Assembly (NCBI RefSeq): GCF_009866965.1
Contig: NZ_SPKJ01000011.1
Span: forward strand, 1 to 64,000
Reading direction: 5' to 3'
DNA from: Propylenella binzhouense
GTDB lineage: Bacteria; Pseudomonadota; Alphaproteobacteria; Rhizobiales; Afifellaceae
DNA: 64,000 bases
Of the stretch, positions 38,750-48,941 are shown piece by piece. A program made the position numbers and the translations under genes. Within the stretch, counting starts at the first letter, position 1, and every line of letters begins with the position of its first letter. Under the pieces are notes generated by a model. The model had not been told where the DNA came from and searched no databases. It saw only the letters and a program-made list of their open reading frames with translations.

Positions 38750-40204
38750 CTAGCGGTCGATCCGGCTCGTGAACCAGCGCGTCAGGCGGTTCCACACGTC
38801 GTTCTTCCCGACCTGGTCTTCGATGCCGTGCTCGAGATTGGGATTGTCGTTGATCTCGATGACGTAGACGCCGTTCTCGGTCTCCTTGAGATCGACGCCA
38901 TAGAGGCCGTCGCCGATGAGGCTCGCAGCGCGCACGCCGGCATCGAGCACCTCCGGCGGCACCTTGTCGAGCGCGAAGGTCCGGAACCGGCCTTCCTCCG
39001 CGGTGCCGTCGGCGCGGTGGTGGACGATCTGCCAGTGCTTCTTCGCCATCTTGTACTGGCAGACGAAGAGCGGCTGCCCGGCGAGCACGCCGACGCGCCA
39101 GTCGAACTGGGTGGGGACGAATTTCTGCGCGAGCAGGAGATCGGTCTCCTTGAAGAATTCCGAGACGATGGCGCGCAGCTCCGCCATGGAATCCGCCTTG
39201 CGGACGCCGCGGCTGAACGAGCCGTCCGGGATCTTCACGACGACCGGGAAGCCCATCTGGTCCGCGACCTGCTCGAGGTCGCCGTCCTCCTGGATCACCA
39301 TGGTTTCCGGGACGGGCAATCCCGCATGGGTGAGGCGTTCCCACAGATAGACCTTGTTGGTGCAGCGGATCATCGAGACGGGATCGTCGATGACCGGCAT
39401 GCCCTCCTGTGCGGCGCGCCGGGCAAAGCGGTAGGTGTGGTTGCGGATCGAGGTCGTCTCGCGGATGAAGAGGGCGTCGAACTCGGCGATCCTCGCGAGA
39501 TCCTTCCGCGTGATCGGCTCGACCTCCACGCCGAGCGGCGCCGCGACCTTGGCCCAATAGCGCAGCGTCTCCGCATTGCTGGGCGGCAGCTGCTCCTTCG
39601 GGTCGTAGAGGACCGCGACGGAATAGCGTGGCGTGTTGCGCGCCTTCGGCGCCCGCCACTTGCGCGCCGTGTAGGTCTTGAGCGCGTCGCTGAAGAGCGC
39701 CTTCTGCTCCGCCTTGAACTTGCCGACCGGCGTCAGCTCGATCTTCTGGATCCGCTGCCATTCGCCGGGTTTCAGTGTGACCGTCAGCGCGGGCGCGCGG
39801 AACCAGTCGAAGATCAGCTGCCCGAAGGCGGAGAGGCGTGGATCCTCCGTTCGGCCGAAGGCGACGAACAGAGCTTTCGGAACGTCTTCGCCGGCATTCC
39901 TCAAAGCCTGGTTGAGGCACTCCTCGAGCTCCGGGATCGCATGGGCGTAGTGCGTCCGGCTGCGCAGGTCGAGGATCGTCTCCACGCTCGGGAGCACGCG
40001 ATGGCCGCGCGCCTCGGCGAGCAGCGAGCAATAATAGCCCTCGGTCTGATAATTGTAGGAACGGGCGAGATTGATCACCTTCTGCCGCGCGCCGGCGAAC
40101 ATGAAGGGGCGCGTCACGTAGTCCTCGGTCGAGATGACGACGTGCTGGACGTCGCGCGCGGCGAGATCGCGCCGCTGACCGAGGACGATGACCCAGCTGT
40201 CCAT
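38750..40204 (-). CDS. RimK-like ATP-grasp ligase with RLAN-type N-terminal region
   Basis: A 484-residue ATP-grasp protein. ATP-grasp enzymes of the RimK group join an amino acid, often glutamate, to a carboxylate through an acyl phosphate. The first 200 or so residues (VIVLGQRRDLAARDVQHVVI, RSYNYQTEGYYCSLLAEARG) match my knowledge of the RLAN domain found before RimK-like ligases. The ATP-grasp part has PVVVKIPDGSFSRGVRKADS and the metal-binding EINDNPNLEHGIEDQ. ATG 40204 is one base after the GNAT stop (TGA G ATG), so the two genes are coupled. The substrate is unknown. Confidence 0.85.
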   Translation of the reverse strand: MDSWVIVLGQRRDLAARDVQHVVISTEDYVTRPFMFAGARQKVINLARSYNYQTEGYYCSLLAEARGHRVLPSVETILDLRSRTHYAHAIPELEECLNQALRNAGEDVPKALFVAFGRTEDPRLSAFGQLIFDWFRAPALTVTLKPGEWQRIQKIELTPVGKFKAEQKALFSDALKTYTARKWRAPKARNTPRYSVAVLYDPKEQLPPSNAETLRYWAKVAAPLGVEVEPITRKDLARIAEFDALFIRETTSIRNHTYRFARRAAQEGMPVIDDPVSMIRCTNKVYLWERLTHAGLPVPETMVIQEDGDLEQVADQMGFPVVVKIPDGSFSRGVRKADSMAELRAIVSEFFKETDLLLAQKFVPTQFDWRVGVLAGQPLFVCQYKMAKKHWQIVHHRADGTAEEGRFRTFALDKVPPEVLDAGVRAASLIGDGLYGVDLKETENGVYVIEINDNPNLEHGIEDQVGKNDVWNRLTRWFTSRIDR

Positions 40205-40205
40205 C

Positions 40206-40700
40206 TCAGGCCGCGATCGGCGATGAGGCGGGGAGGGCATCCTCGCCGAAGGCACGCCGGTAGAGCAACGCCGGAGCCCCGTCGGCGTAGAACGCGGGCC
40301 GGACGCCCGTCCGCTGGTAGCCTCGGCGCTCGTAGAGGCCGATGGCGCGCGGATTGTCCGGCCGCACCTCGAGCCGGAGGCCCGCCTTGCCCGCGTGGCG
40401 CGCGGCATGCTCGGCCGCCGCGAGGAGAAGTCCGCCGATCCCGCGGCCGGCGTGGCCGGGCCCGACTGCGATCGAGTGCAGCCGCGCAAGCGGGCTCGTG
40501 CGCCGTGTCAGGATGAGCGCGTAACCGGCTATGACGCCGTCGTCTTCGGCGACCACAAGCCGTGCGCTTCGGTTCGCCAGATGGCGCTTCAGGCTTCTGC
40601 GGGAAAGCCGGTCGGACTGGAAGGCGGCCGTCTCGATCGCCTCGAGCGAATCGAGATCCGCCGCCGTTCCGGTCCTCAGGATGGGGGATTGGTCGACCAT
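40206..40700 (-). CDS. GNAT family N-acetyltransferase, RimI-like
   Basis: A 164-residue acetyltransferase of the GNAT fold. Motif A, which binds acetyl-CoA, reads LHSIAVGPGHAGRGIGGLLL, and motif B contains RLEVRPDNPRAIGLYERRGY with the usual Tyr. The N-terminal segment AADLDSLEAIETAAFQSDRL is RimI-like, but genuine RimI is usually near tsaB; here the partner is an ATP-grasp ligase, suggesting a different acceptor such as an amino acid or small peptide. It is first of the two-gene operon. Confidence 0.88.
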   Translation of the reverse strand: MVDQSPILRTGTAADLDSLEAIETAAFQSDRLSRRSLKRHLANRSARLVVAEDDGVIAGYALILTRRTSPLARLHSIAVGPGHAGRGIGGLLLAAAEHAARHAGKAGLRLEVRPDNPRAIGLYERRGYQRTGVRPAFYADGAPALLYRRAFGEDALPASSPIAA

Positions 40701-40738
40701 TTCGGGCTGCAGCGCCGGGAAGACTTTCGGTAGTGGAG

Positions 40739-40750
40739 GTAAGCGCTTAC
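40739..40750. promoter_or_regulatory. LacI-type operator-like palindrome
   Basis: Perfect 12-bp palindrome GTAAGCGCTTAC with the central CG typical of LacI-family operators. It lies 39 bp upstream of the GNAT start and 231 bp upstream of the peptide-binding protein gene. No LacI-family regulator is encoded in the window. Confidence 0.35.
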
Positions 40751-40898
40751 TGCGGCCACCCGGGGAGGCGAACCAAGCCGATACGGTCGCGTCAGTGCAC
40801 CTAGATGAGCGAAGCCAGGGCGGGATTCAACTGGCTTGCCGCCCGGCGGTTCCGAAATTCTTCCGGTCGCGCCGGGCGGAACGCCGGCGTGCGAAGTG

Positions 40899-40908
40899 AT
40901 TGCGCAAT
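40899..40908. promoter_or_regulatory. Short palindrome upstream of the peptide transporter
   Basis: Perfect 10-bp palindrome ATTGCGCAAT, 72 bp before the start of the substrate-binding protein gene, in the likely promoter area. No binding protein can be named. Confidence 0.25.
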
Positions 40909-40980
40909 GCGGAAAGGCCGAACTACTCTGCGGTTTGGCACGCCGGTCCGGTCGTGACCCGGCGGAGCAAGGAGGTCCTC

Positions 40981-42567
40981 ATGCGACACCATCTTCTGAA
41001 GCCGCTCGCCGGGCTCGCTTTGGCGGTCCTGATGACGTCGGCCGCCTCCGCGGAGGTGGTCTACACGCGGGGCAACGACGCCGATCCCGAAACCCTCGAC
41101 CAGCACAAGACCTCGACCATCTCGGAGGCGAACGTCCTCAGGGACATGTACGAGGGGCTCGTGGTCTACGACGCGAAGGCGAAGGTGGTGCCGGGGGTCG
41201 CGGAGAGCTGGACCGTATCGGATGACGGCCTCACCTATACCTTCAAGCTCCGCACCGACGCCAAATGGTCGAACGGCGATCCGGTCACCGCCGGGGACTT
41301 CGTCTTCTCGCTGCAGCGGATCATGAACGCTGAGACCGGCGCCAAGTACGCCAACATCCTCTATCCCATCAAGAATGCGGAGAAGCTGAACAAGGGCGAG
41401 GCGAAGCCTGAGGAACTCGGGGTGAGGGCGGTCGACGACCACACGCTCGAGATCGTGCTCGAGAACCCGACGCCCTACTTCCTGGAACTCCTGACGCACC
41501 AGACCGGGCTGCCGGTGAACAAGGCGGCGGTCGAGAAGTTCGGCACGGACTTCGTGAAGGCCGGGAACATCGTCACGAACGGCGCCTACACGCTCCAGGA
41601 GTTCACGCCGAACGACAAGATCGTGCTCGTGAAGAACAAGGAATTCCACGACGCGGCGGACGTCAAGATCGACAAGGTCGTCTTCATCCCGTTCGAGGAC
41701 CGCTCGGCCTGCCTCCGCCGCTTCGAGGCGGGCGAGGTGCAGTCCTGCTCCGACATTCCGGCCGAGCAGATGGACTACGTGAAGGAGAAGCTCGGCGACC
41801 AGGTGCACATCGCGCCCTATCTCGGCACGTATTACTACGCGATCAAGGCGGACAAGGATAAGTTCAGCGACCTGCGGGTGCGCCGGGCGCTCTCCATGGC
41901 GATCGACCGCGAGTTCGTCGCCGACGAGATCTGGGCGGGCGCCATGCTGCCGGCCTATTCCTTCGTCCCGCCCGGCATCGGCAATTACGGCGAGCCGGCC
42001 TATGCCGACTACAAGGACATGGACCAGCTCGACCGCGAGGACGAGGCGAAGAAGCTGCTCGAGGAGGCCGGCTACGGCCCCGGCAAGCCGCTCCGGGTCG
42101 AGATCCGCTACAATACCGGCGAGAACCACAAGAACACGGCGACCGCGATCGCCGACATGTGGAAGACGATCGGCGTCGAGACCAGCTTCGTCAACGTGGA
42201 CGGCGCCACCCATTACGCCTATCTGCGCGACAAGGGCGATTTCGACATCGCGCGCGCCGGGTGGATCGGCGACTATTCCGACCCGCAGAACTTCCTGTTC
42301 CTGGTCGAGAGCGACAATACCGGCTTCAACTACGCGAACTACAAGAACCCCGAATACGACAAGCTGATGGACGAGGCGGCGACCACCACCGATTTGCAGA
42401 AGCGCGCCGGGATCCTGAAGCAGGCGGAAGCGATCTTCATGCGCGACCTGCCCTATATCCCCCTCCTCTATTATTCCTCGCTGAGCCTCGTCTCCGACAG
42501 GCTGACGGGGTGGGAGGACAACATCCAGAACGCGCATGCCACACGCTGGATGAGCCTCTCGCAGTAG
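40981..42567 (+). CDS. oppA: Oligopeptide ABC transporter, periplasmic binding protein
   Basis: Captures peptides in the periplasm for the permease genes that follow. The 528 residues begin with a cleavable signal peptide (MRHHLLKPLAGLALAVLMTS ending ASA), with no lipobox, then the SBP_bac_5 fold: TRGNDADPETLDQHKTSTI, WSNGDPVTAGDFVFSLQRI and the C-terminal GDYSDPQNFLFLVESDN segment. These resemble OppA/MppA-type proteins more than nickel or dipeptide binders. ATG 40981 has an ideal AAGGAGGTCCTC site. A specific peptide ligand cannot be read. Confidence 0.92.
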   Translation: MRHHLLKPLAGLALAVLMTSAASAEVVYTRGNDADPETLDQHKTSTISEANVLRDMYEGLVVYDAKAKVVPGVAESWTVSDDGLTYTFKLRTDAKWSNGDPVTAGDFVFSLQRIMNAETGAKYANILYPIKNAEKLNKGEAKPEELGVRAVDDHTLEIVLENPTPYFLELLTHQTGLPVNKAAVEKFGTDFVKAGNIVTNGAYTLQEFTPNDKIVLVKNKEFHDAADVKIDKVVFIPFEDRSACLRRFEAGEVQSCSDIPAEQMDYVKEKLGDQVHIAPYLGTYYYAIKADKDKFSDLRVRRALSMAIDREFVADEIWAGAMLPAYSFVPPGIGNYGEPAYADYKDMDQLDREDEAKKLLEEAGYGPGKPLRVEIRYNTGENHKNTATAIADMWKTIGVETSFVNVDGATHYAYLRDKGDFDIARAGWIGDYSDPQNFLFLVESDNTGFNYANYKNPEYDKLMDEAATTTDLQKRAGILKQAEAIFMRDLPYIPLLYYSSLSLVSDRLTGWEDNIQNAHATRWMSLSQ

Positions 42568-42673
42568 CGGCCGCGCCGGGAGGCTCGCCCTCCCGGCCTC
42601 CTGCGATGGACGGAAAGCGGACAGCATCGCGGATCGGCGGACCCGCTGCGGCGGGGCGGGGCGAGGGCGGCTG

Positions 42674-43597
42674 ATGCTCCGCTATGTCCTCCGCCGGATG
42701 GGAAGTGCGGTCCCCACGCTCTTCATCATCATCACCGTCTCGTTCTTCCTCATGCGCATCGCGCCGGGCGGCCCGTTCAATCTCGAGCGGCCGCTCGAGG
42801 CGAAGGTGATGGAGAACCTCAACCGCATCTACAATCTCGACAAGCCGCTCTGGCAGCAATACCTGCTCTATCTGCGCAATCTCGCCCGCGGCGATCTCGG
42901 CCCGAGCTTCGTCTACCGCGACTTCTCGGTCGGCGACCTCTTCGCGAACGGCCTTCCCGTCTCGATCCAGATCGGCGCCGCCGCCCTCCTGCTCGCGCTC
43001 CTCGTCGGCACCGCGCTCGGCGCCTTCGCGGCGCTCAGGCAGAACTCGCCGCTCGATTATCTCGTCGTCGGCGTCGCCACGTTCGGGATCACGATTCCGC
43101 CCTTCGTGGTCGCGCCGATCCTCTCGCTGGTCTTCGGCGTGATGCTCGGCTGGCTGCCGGCGGGCGGCTGGGGCAACGGCGCGCTCGCGAACAAGGTGCT
43201 GCCGGTCATCACGCTCGCGCTGCCGCAGATCGCGATCGTGGCGCGGCTCATCCGCGGCGCCACGATCGAGGCGCTCCGCTCCGACCATGTCCGCACCGCG
43301 CGGGCCTACGGGCTGCCGACCCGCGTCGTCGTGGTCGTGCATGCGCTCCGCGCGGCCGTCCTGCCGGTCGTGTCCTATCTCGGTCCGGCGGCGGCGGCCC
43401 TGCTGACGGGCTCGATCGTGGTGGAGACGATCTTCGGCATTCCCGGCATCGGCCGCTATTTCGTGCAGGCGGCGCTCAACCGCGACTATACGCTCGTGAT
43501 GGGCACTGTCGTGGTCGTCTCCATCTTCGTCGTCCTCTTCAACCTGCTGGTCGATCTCCTCTATGCGGTGCTCGACCCGCGTGTCCGCTACGACTGA
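42674..43597 (+). CDS. oppB: Oligopeptide ABC transporter permease OppB
   Basis: Inner-membrane permease of 307 residues with six predicted spans. The N-terminal GxxVPTLFIIITVSFFLMR block, RIAPGGPF and the EAA loop (EALRSDHVRTARAYGLPTRVV) are standard for OppB/DppB. It pairs with OppC to form the channel. It follows the binding protein by 106 bp, a G/C-rich gap that may weaken expression relative to oppA. Confidence 0.95.
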   Translation: MLRYVLRRMGSAVPTLFIIITVSFFLMRIAPGGPFNLERPLEAKVMENLNRIYNLDKPLWQQYLLYLRNLARGDLGPSFVYRDFSVGDLFANGLPVSIQIGAAALLLALLVGTALGAFAALRQNSPLDYLVVGVATFGITIPPFVVAPILSLVFGVMLGWLPAGGWGNGALANKVLPVITLALPQIAIVARLIRGATIEALRSDHVRTARAYGLPTRVVVVVHALRAAVLPVVSYLGPAAAALLTGSIVVETIFGIPGIGRYFVQAALNRDYTLVMGTVVVVSIFVVLFNLLVDLLYAVLDPRVRYD

Positions 43598-43602
43598 AGC
43601 CG

Positions 43603-44733
43603 GTGTCGATCGCTCTCGAGCCCATTCCGCTCGACGCCCCGGTCCGGGGCCGCTCGCTCTGGCAGGACGCCTGGGCGAGGCTCAAGCGGAACAAGGCCGC
43701 CGTCGGGAGCGCCGCCATCCTTCTCGTGATGGCGCTCGCGAGCATCGTCGGACCGTGGCTGTGGCCGCATCCCTACGACCGGGTCTACCCGCAATATGTG
43801 CGGATGCCGGCGAGCCTCGAACCCTATCCGCGCGAGGAGCGGGTCCTGCCCGAGCTGGAGCAGACCCTGAAGCGCGGCCGCGTCGACGTCATCGCCGTCG
43901 AGATGACCGATAGCGGGGTGCGCGCGGAGATCGCCTCCGAGCGCGGCATCGACCCGCGCATCACCCGCTACGTGGCGCGCAACGACCTCTTCTCGAATCC
44001 CCGGATCGCCGGGACGAGCGCCGACGGCAAGTCCGCAGTGATCGAGGCGGATGTCGCCCGGCTGCGCTTCATCGCCGGCACCGACGCGAACGGGCGGGAC
44101 CTCTTCGCCCGGATCCTCATCGCGATCCGCATCTCGCTCACGATCGGGCTGCTCGCGACCTTCGTCGCGCTTCTCATCGGCGTCGCCTACGGCGCGACGG
44201 CGGGCTTTCTCGGCGGCCGCGTCGACAACGTGATGATGCGCGTGGTCGACATCCTCTATTCGCTCCCGTTCATCTTCTTCGTGATCCTCCTCGTCGTGTT
44301 CTTCGGCCGGAACTTCGTGCTGATGTTCATCGCCGTCGGCGCGATCGAATGGCTCGACATGGCGCGCATCGTGCGCGGGCAGACGCTTTCGCTGAAGCGC
44401 CGGGAATTCGTCCAGGCGGCGGAGGCGCTCGGCGTCTCCAACCGGGCGATCGTCCTGCGCCACATCATTCCGAACACGCTCGGACCGGTCGCCGTCTACA
44501 TGACGCTGCTCGTTCCGAAGGTGATCCTGCTCGAGAGCTTCCTCTCCTTTCTCGGCCTCGGGGTCCAGGAGCCGCTCACGAGCCTCGGCGTGCTCATTGC
44601 GGAAGGAGCCCGCAACATCCAGGGCGCCCGCTGGCTGCTTCTCTATCCCTCGGTCGCGCTCGCGCTCATCCTCTTCGCGCTCAACTTCATCGGCGACGGC
44701 CTGCGCGACGCGCTCGACCCGAAGGAACGCTGA
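43603..44733 (+). CDS. oppC: Oligopeptide ABC transporter permease OppC
   Basis: Second permease, 376 residues from a GTG start 5 bp after oppB. After the first span (AAVGSAAILLVMALASIVGP) comes an extended periplasmic segment of about 100 residues, rich in charged residues. It is followed by GTDANGRDLFARILIAIRIS, the remaining spans, and the EAA loop EFVQAAEALGVSNRAIVLRH. Length and layout match the OppC group that carries this extra periplasmic domain. Confidence 0.94.
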   Translation: MSIALEPIPLDAPVRGRSLWQDAWARLKRNKAAVGSAAILLVMALASIVGPWLWPHPYDRVYPQYVRMPASLEPYPREERVLPELEQTLKRGRVDVIAVEMTDSGVRAEIASERGIDPRITRYVARNDLFSNPRIAGTSADGKSAVIEADVARLRFIAGTDANGRDLFARILIAIRISLTIGLLATFVALLIGVAYGATAGFLGGRVDNVMMRVVDILYSLPFIFFVILLVVFFGRNFVLMFIAVGAIEWLDMARIVRGQTLSLKRREFVQAAEALGVSNRAIVLRHIIPNTLGPVAVYMTLLVPKVILLESFLSFLGLGVQEPLTSLGVLIAEGARNIQGARWLLLYPSVALALILFALNFIGDGLRDALDPKER

Positions 44734-44734
44734 G

Positions 44735-46387
<1,653 letters not shown>

Positions 46388-46477
46388 AGACCGGACGCGC
46401 ATGCGCGCCGGCAAGCGAATCGCGGTAGAGCCTTCGGCGTCAACGATGTGCCGACGCGGCACCGCCCCGGAGCCCGC

Positions 46478-47560
46478 ATGACCCGCGCCCCAGTGAAGAC
46501 GAAGCTGCGCGTCGCCGTGCTCTTCGGCGGACGCTCGGCCGAGCATGACGTTTCGCTGATGTCGGCGACGAACGTGATGCGCGCGCTGGCGCCGGCGCGC
46601 TACGACGCGGTGCCGGTCTACATCACGCGCGAGGGCGTCTGGCTCCTGAGCTCGTTCGAGGGCGGGGCGCTGTCGAGGCCGGAGCGCGGAACGGAGGTCT
46701 GCCTGGTGCCCGGCGGGCGCGGCCGGATGCTTGCCCTTCCGGAAGGCGCGCCGGCCCGCGACCTGCCGAAGATCGACATGCTGTTTCCCGTGCTGCACGG
46801 GCTCCACGGCGAGGACGGATCGGTCCAGGGGCTGGCCGAGGTCGCGCGCGTGCCGCTCGCCGGATGCGGGATCCTCGGCTCGGCCGTGGCGCTCGACAAG
46901 GACATTGCGAAGCGGCTCCTCAGGGAGGCGGGCCTCGCCACCGCGCGCTCCGTGACCATCGAGGCGGCGAGCCCGCCCGGCTTCGCCGAGGTCGAGCGGG
47001 CGCTCGGGCTGCCGGTCTTCATCAAGCCGGCGCGGCAAGGCTCCTCAGTCGGGGTCAGCAAGGTCGCCGGGCCCGGCGAATTCCGGAAGGCGCTCGCGGA
47101 AGGCTTCAGGCACGACCGCAAGCTGCTCGCCGAAGAGTTTGTCCGCGGCCGCGAGATCGAATGCGCCGTGCTCGAGGACGTTGCGGGCGGCCTGTTCGTT
47201 TCGCGCCCCGGCGAGATCGTCCCCGCCGAGAGCCACGGCTTCTACAGCTACGATGCGAAATATGTCGATGCGGCCGGCGCGGCCCTGAAAGTCCCGGCCG
47301 ATCTGCCGGAGGCGGTCGAGGGCCTGGTCAGGGAGATGGCCGGAAGGGCCTTCAGGGCGGCCGGCTGCGACGGCATGGCGCGCGTCGACTTCTTCGTGAC
47401 GGCCGACATGCGGGTCCTCGTCAACGAGATCAACACGATTCCCGGTTTCACCGATATCAGCATGTATCCGAAGGCGATGGCGGCGAGCGGCGTCGGCTAT
47501 GCCGAGATCATCGACCGGCTGGTGGAGCACGGGCTGGCACGGGCGCGCCGGACGGCCTGA
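46478..47560 (+). CDS. ddl: D-alanine--D-alanine ligase
   Basis: ATP-grasp ligase making the D-Ala-D-Ala end of peptidoglycan precursors. It has 360 residues, the longer DdlA/VanA-like size class. It starts LRVAVLFGGRSAEHDVSLMS and shows FPVLHGLHGEDGSVQGL, KPARQGSSVGVSKV, the mobile YDAKYVDA loop with GFYSY before it, and the metal-binding VLVNEINTIPGFTD. ATG 46478 is preferred over 46448, which adds only ten non-conserved residues. It lies outside the usual mur cluster, so this may be a second, stand-alone copy. Confidence 0.94.
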   Translation: MTRAPVKTKLRVAVLFGGRSAEHDVSLMSATNVMRALAPARYDAVPVYITREGVWLLSSFEGGALSRPERGTEVCLVPGGRGRMLALPEGAPARDLPKIDMLFPVLHGLHGEDGSVQGLAEVARVPLAGCGILGSAVALDKDIAKRLLREAGLATARSVTIEAASPPGFAEVERALGLPVFIKPARQGSSVGVSKVAGPGEFRKALAEGFRHDRKLLAEEFVRGREIECAVLEDVAGGLFVSRPGEIVPAESHGFYSYDAKYVDAAGAALKVPADLPEAVEGLVREMAGRAFRAAGCDGMARVDFFVTADMRVLVNEINTIPGFTDISMYPKAMAASGVGYAEIIDRLVEHGLARARRTA

Positions 47561-47565
47561 GCGAG

Positions 47566-47600
47566 GCCTGCCGAGCTGGCACCGGCCGCGGCCGGCAGGC
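47566..47600. terminator. Bidirectional terminator-like hairpin between ddl and the SET gene
   Basis: Arms GCCTGCCG (47566-47573) and CGGCAGGC (47593-47600) pair perfectly. The enclosed sequence overlaps a 14-bp palindrome CCGGCCGCGGCCGG. It separates two convergent genes and could stop transcription from both. Confidence 0.45.
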
Positions 47601-47625
47601 GGCGCTGCTTCGCGGCCGCCGCGGC

Positions 47626-47994
47626 CTAGATGATCTCGTCTGCGTAGTCGCCGTAGTCGATCGTCAGCTCCTCGCGCGCCCGGATCGGGCGGCGGGCGAA
47701 GAGCCGGATGGTACCGCGCGCTTCGTCGAGGGCGAAGTCGCAGGTCGGATCGCTGTCGTGGTTGATGAAGGAGATGGGCCCGATCGCGAGCGCGCACCAC
47801 GGCACCTGGGATCCGGCTTCGTCGTCGCGAAGATAGAAGACGTAATCCTTCATGGAGGTGCGCCGGACGATCTCCATCTCGTCCGGCGACAGGATCAGGA
47901 TGGGACACTCGGCGATCAACTCGCCCGGGTCCGCGCACCGCGTGCTGAAACATCCGTCGCCGTGAACCTGCGACGGCGCTATCGCCAGACCCAT
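47626..47994 (-). CDS. SET-domain protein, putative lysine methyltransferase
   Basis: A 122-residue protein consisting of little more than a SET domain, the fold that transfers methyl groups from S-adenosylmethionine to protein lysines. Seen: VHGDGCFSTRCADPGELI (start of the SET fold), FINHDSDPTCDF (the NH.C core of the SAM and lysine site) and RPIRAREELTIDYGDY (catalytic Tyr). There is no pre-SET or post-SET zinc region. ATG 47994 is preferred over 48204 because the longer frame adds 70 Arg/Cys-rich residues that look non-coding. The target protein is unknown. Confidence 0.8.
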   Translation of the reverse strand: MGLAIAPSQVHGDGCFSTRCADPGELIAECPILILSPDEMEIVRRTSMKDYVFYLRDDEAGSQVPWCALAIGPISFINHDSDPTCDFALDEARGTIRLFARRPIRAREELTIDYGDYADEII

Positions 47995-48269
47995 CTCGGC
48001 CTCGCCCTTGGTCAATTGGCCAAAGTTCAAGCACAATGCCGCGCATACGCAAGTGTTCCTGCCGCCAATGCGGACCGCAGGGGAGAATTTCCGCTTCGCG
48101 GCGGAACCGGATCGGCGCTGCCGCGGCCGCACGCGTGCCCTTCCGCCCTCACGGATCGCGGAGCGCGACTTCCCAATCGGTGACATGTGCGTGAGTCCGC
48201 TCAACGGGCCTCGACCCGGCCACCATATGGGGCGTAGTCGATGAGCCGAAATCTCCGATGGAGGGGACC

Positions 48270-48785
48270 ATGATGAGCAAGCGCCTGTTCCTGGGAGCGG
48301 GTCTCGCCGGCCTCGGCGCCGCTGCCGCCGGCCTTATCGGCCGCGGCCGGATCGCCGACAGCGCGTCGGCCGAGACCTTCGAGATCGCGAGATCCGACGC
48401 GGAATGGAAGCGCCTTCTGACGCCCGAGCAATATTACGTGCTGCGCGAGGAAGGAACGGAGCGCGCCGGCACCAGCCCGCTCAACAACGAAAAGCGTGCC
48501 GGCATCTTCCACTGCGCCGGCTGCGACCTTCCGGTCTATTCCTCGAAGACGAAATACGAGAGCGGCACCGGCTGGCCGAGCTTCTGGGAATCGCTGCCGA
48601 ACGCGATCGGCACGAAGGAGGACAACAGCTTCTTCATGCGCCGGACCGAGGTCCATTGCCGCCGCTGCGGAGGCCATTTCGGCCACATCTTCGACGACGG
48701 TCCGCCGCCGACCGGCAAGCGCCACTGCCTGAACGGCGTCGCCCTGCGCTTCGCTCCGGGCGAGGCGGAGCCCGCCTCGACCTGA
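48270..48785 (+). CDS. msrB: Peptide-methionine (R)-S-oxide reductase, exported form
   Basis: Repairs oxidised methionine R-sulfoxide in proteins. After an N-terminal hydrophobic signal (MMSKRLFLGAGLAGLGAAAA) with a KR-FLG start that is Tat-like but lacks the second Arg, the MsrB domain begins near residue 40. Its zinc cysteines are CAGC and CRRC, and the catalytic Cys is in KRHCLNGVALRF; YESGTGWPSFWE is the substrate loop. An exported MsrB would act on envelope proteins. GGAGGGG precedes ATG 48270. Confidence 0.9.
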   Translation: MMSKRLFLGAGLAGLGAAAAGLIGRGRIADSASAETFEIARSDAEWKRLLTPEQYYVLREEGTERAGTSPLNNEKRAGIFHCAGCDLPVYSSKTKYESGTGWPSFWESLPNAIGTKEDNSFFMRRTEVHCRRCGGHFGHIFDDGPPPTGKRHCLNGVALRFAPGEAEPAST

Positions 48786-48811
48786 CCTCCGCCCGGAGGG
48801 GCAGACGAGAG

Positions 48812-48838
48812 CCGGCCCGCGCTCCTGGCGCGGGCCGG
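48812..48838 (+). terminator. Terminator-like hairpin after msrB
   Basis: Perfect 10-bp arms CCGGCCCGCG (48812-48821) and CGCGGGCCGG (48829-48838) with a 7-nt loop, 26 bp after the msrB stop. No T-run follows, but the stem is among the strongest in the window. Confidence 0.5.
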
Positions 48839-48941
48839 TCCCGCCGATTTCGCCCCGTCATGGCTGGCATGTGCGCCGCTTCGGTAGCGCCGGACCTGCG
48901 ATCGCGGTAAGAGACCGCCAGCAGACAAGCGGGGGAAGCGC

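Noticed and set aside
47995-48204. A longer start for the SET-domain protein
   Set aside because: The extra 70 residues are Arg/Cys-rich with no homology-like pattern, and GGGCGAGGCCGAG supports the start at 47994.
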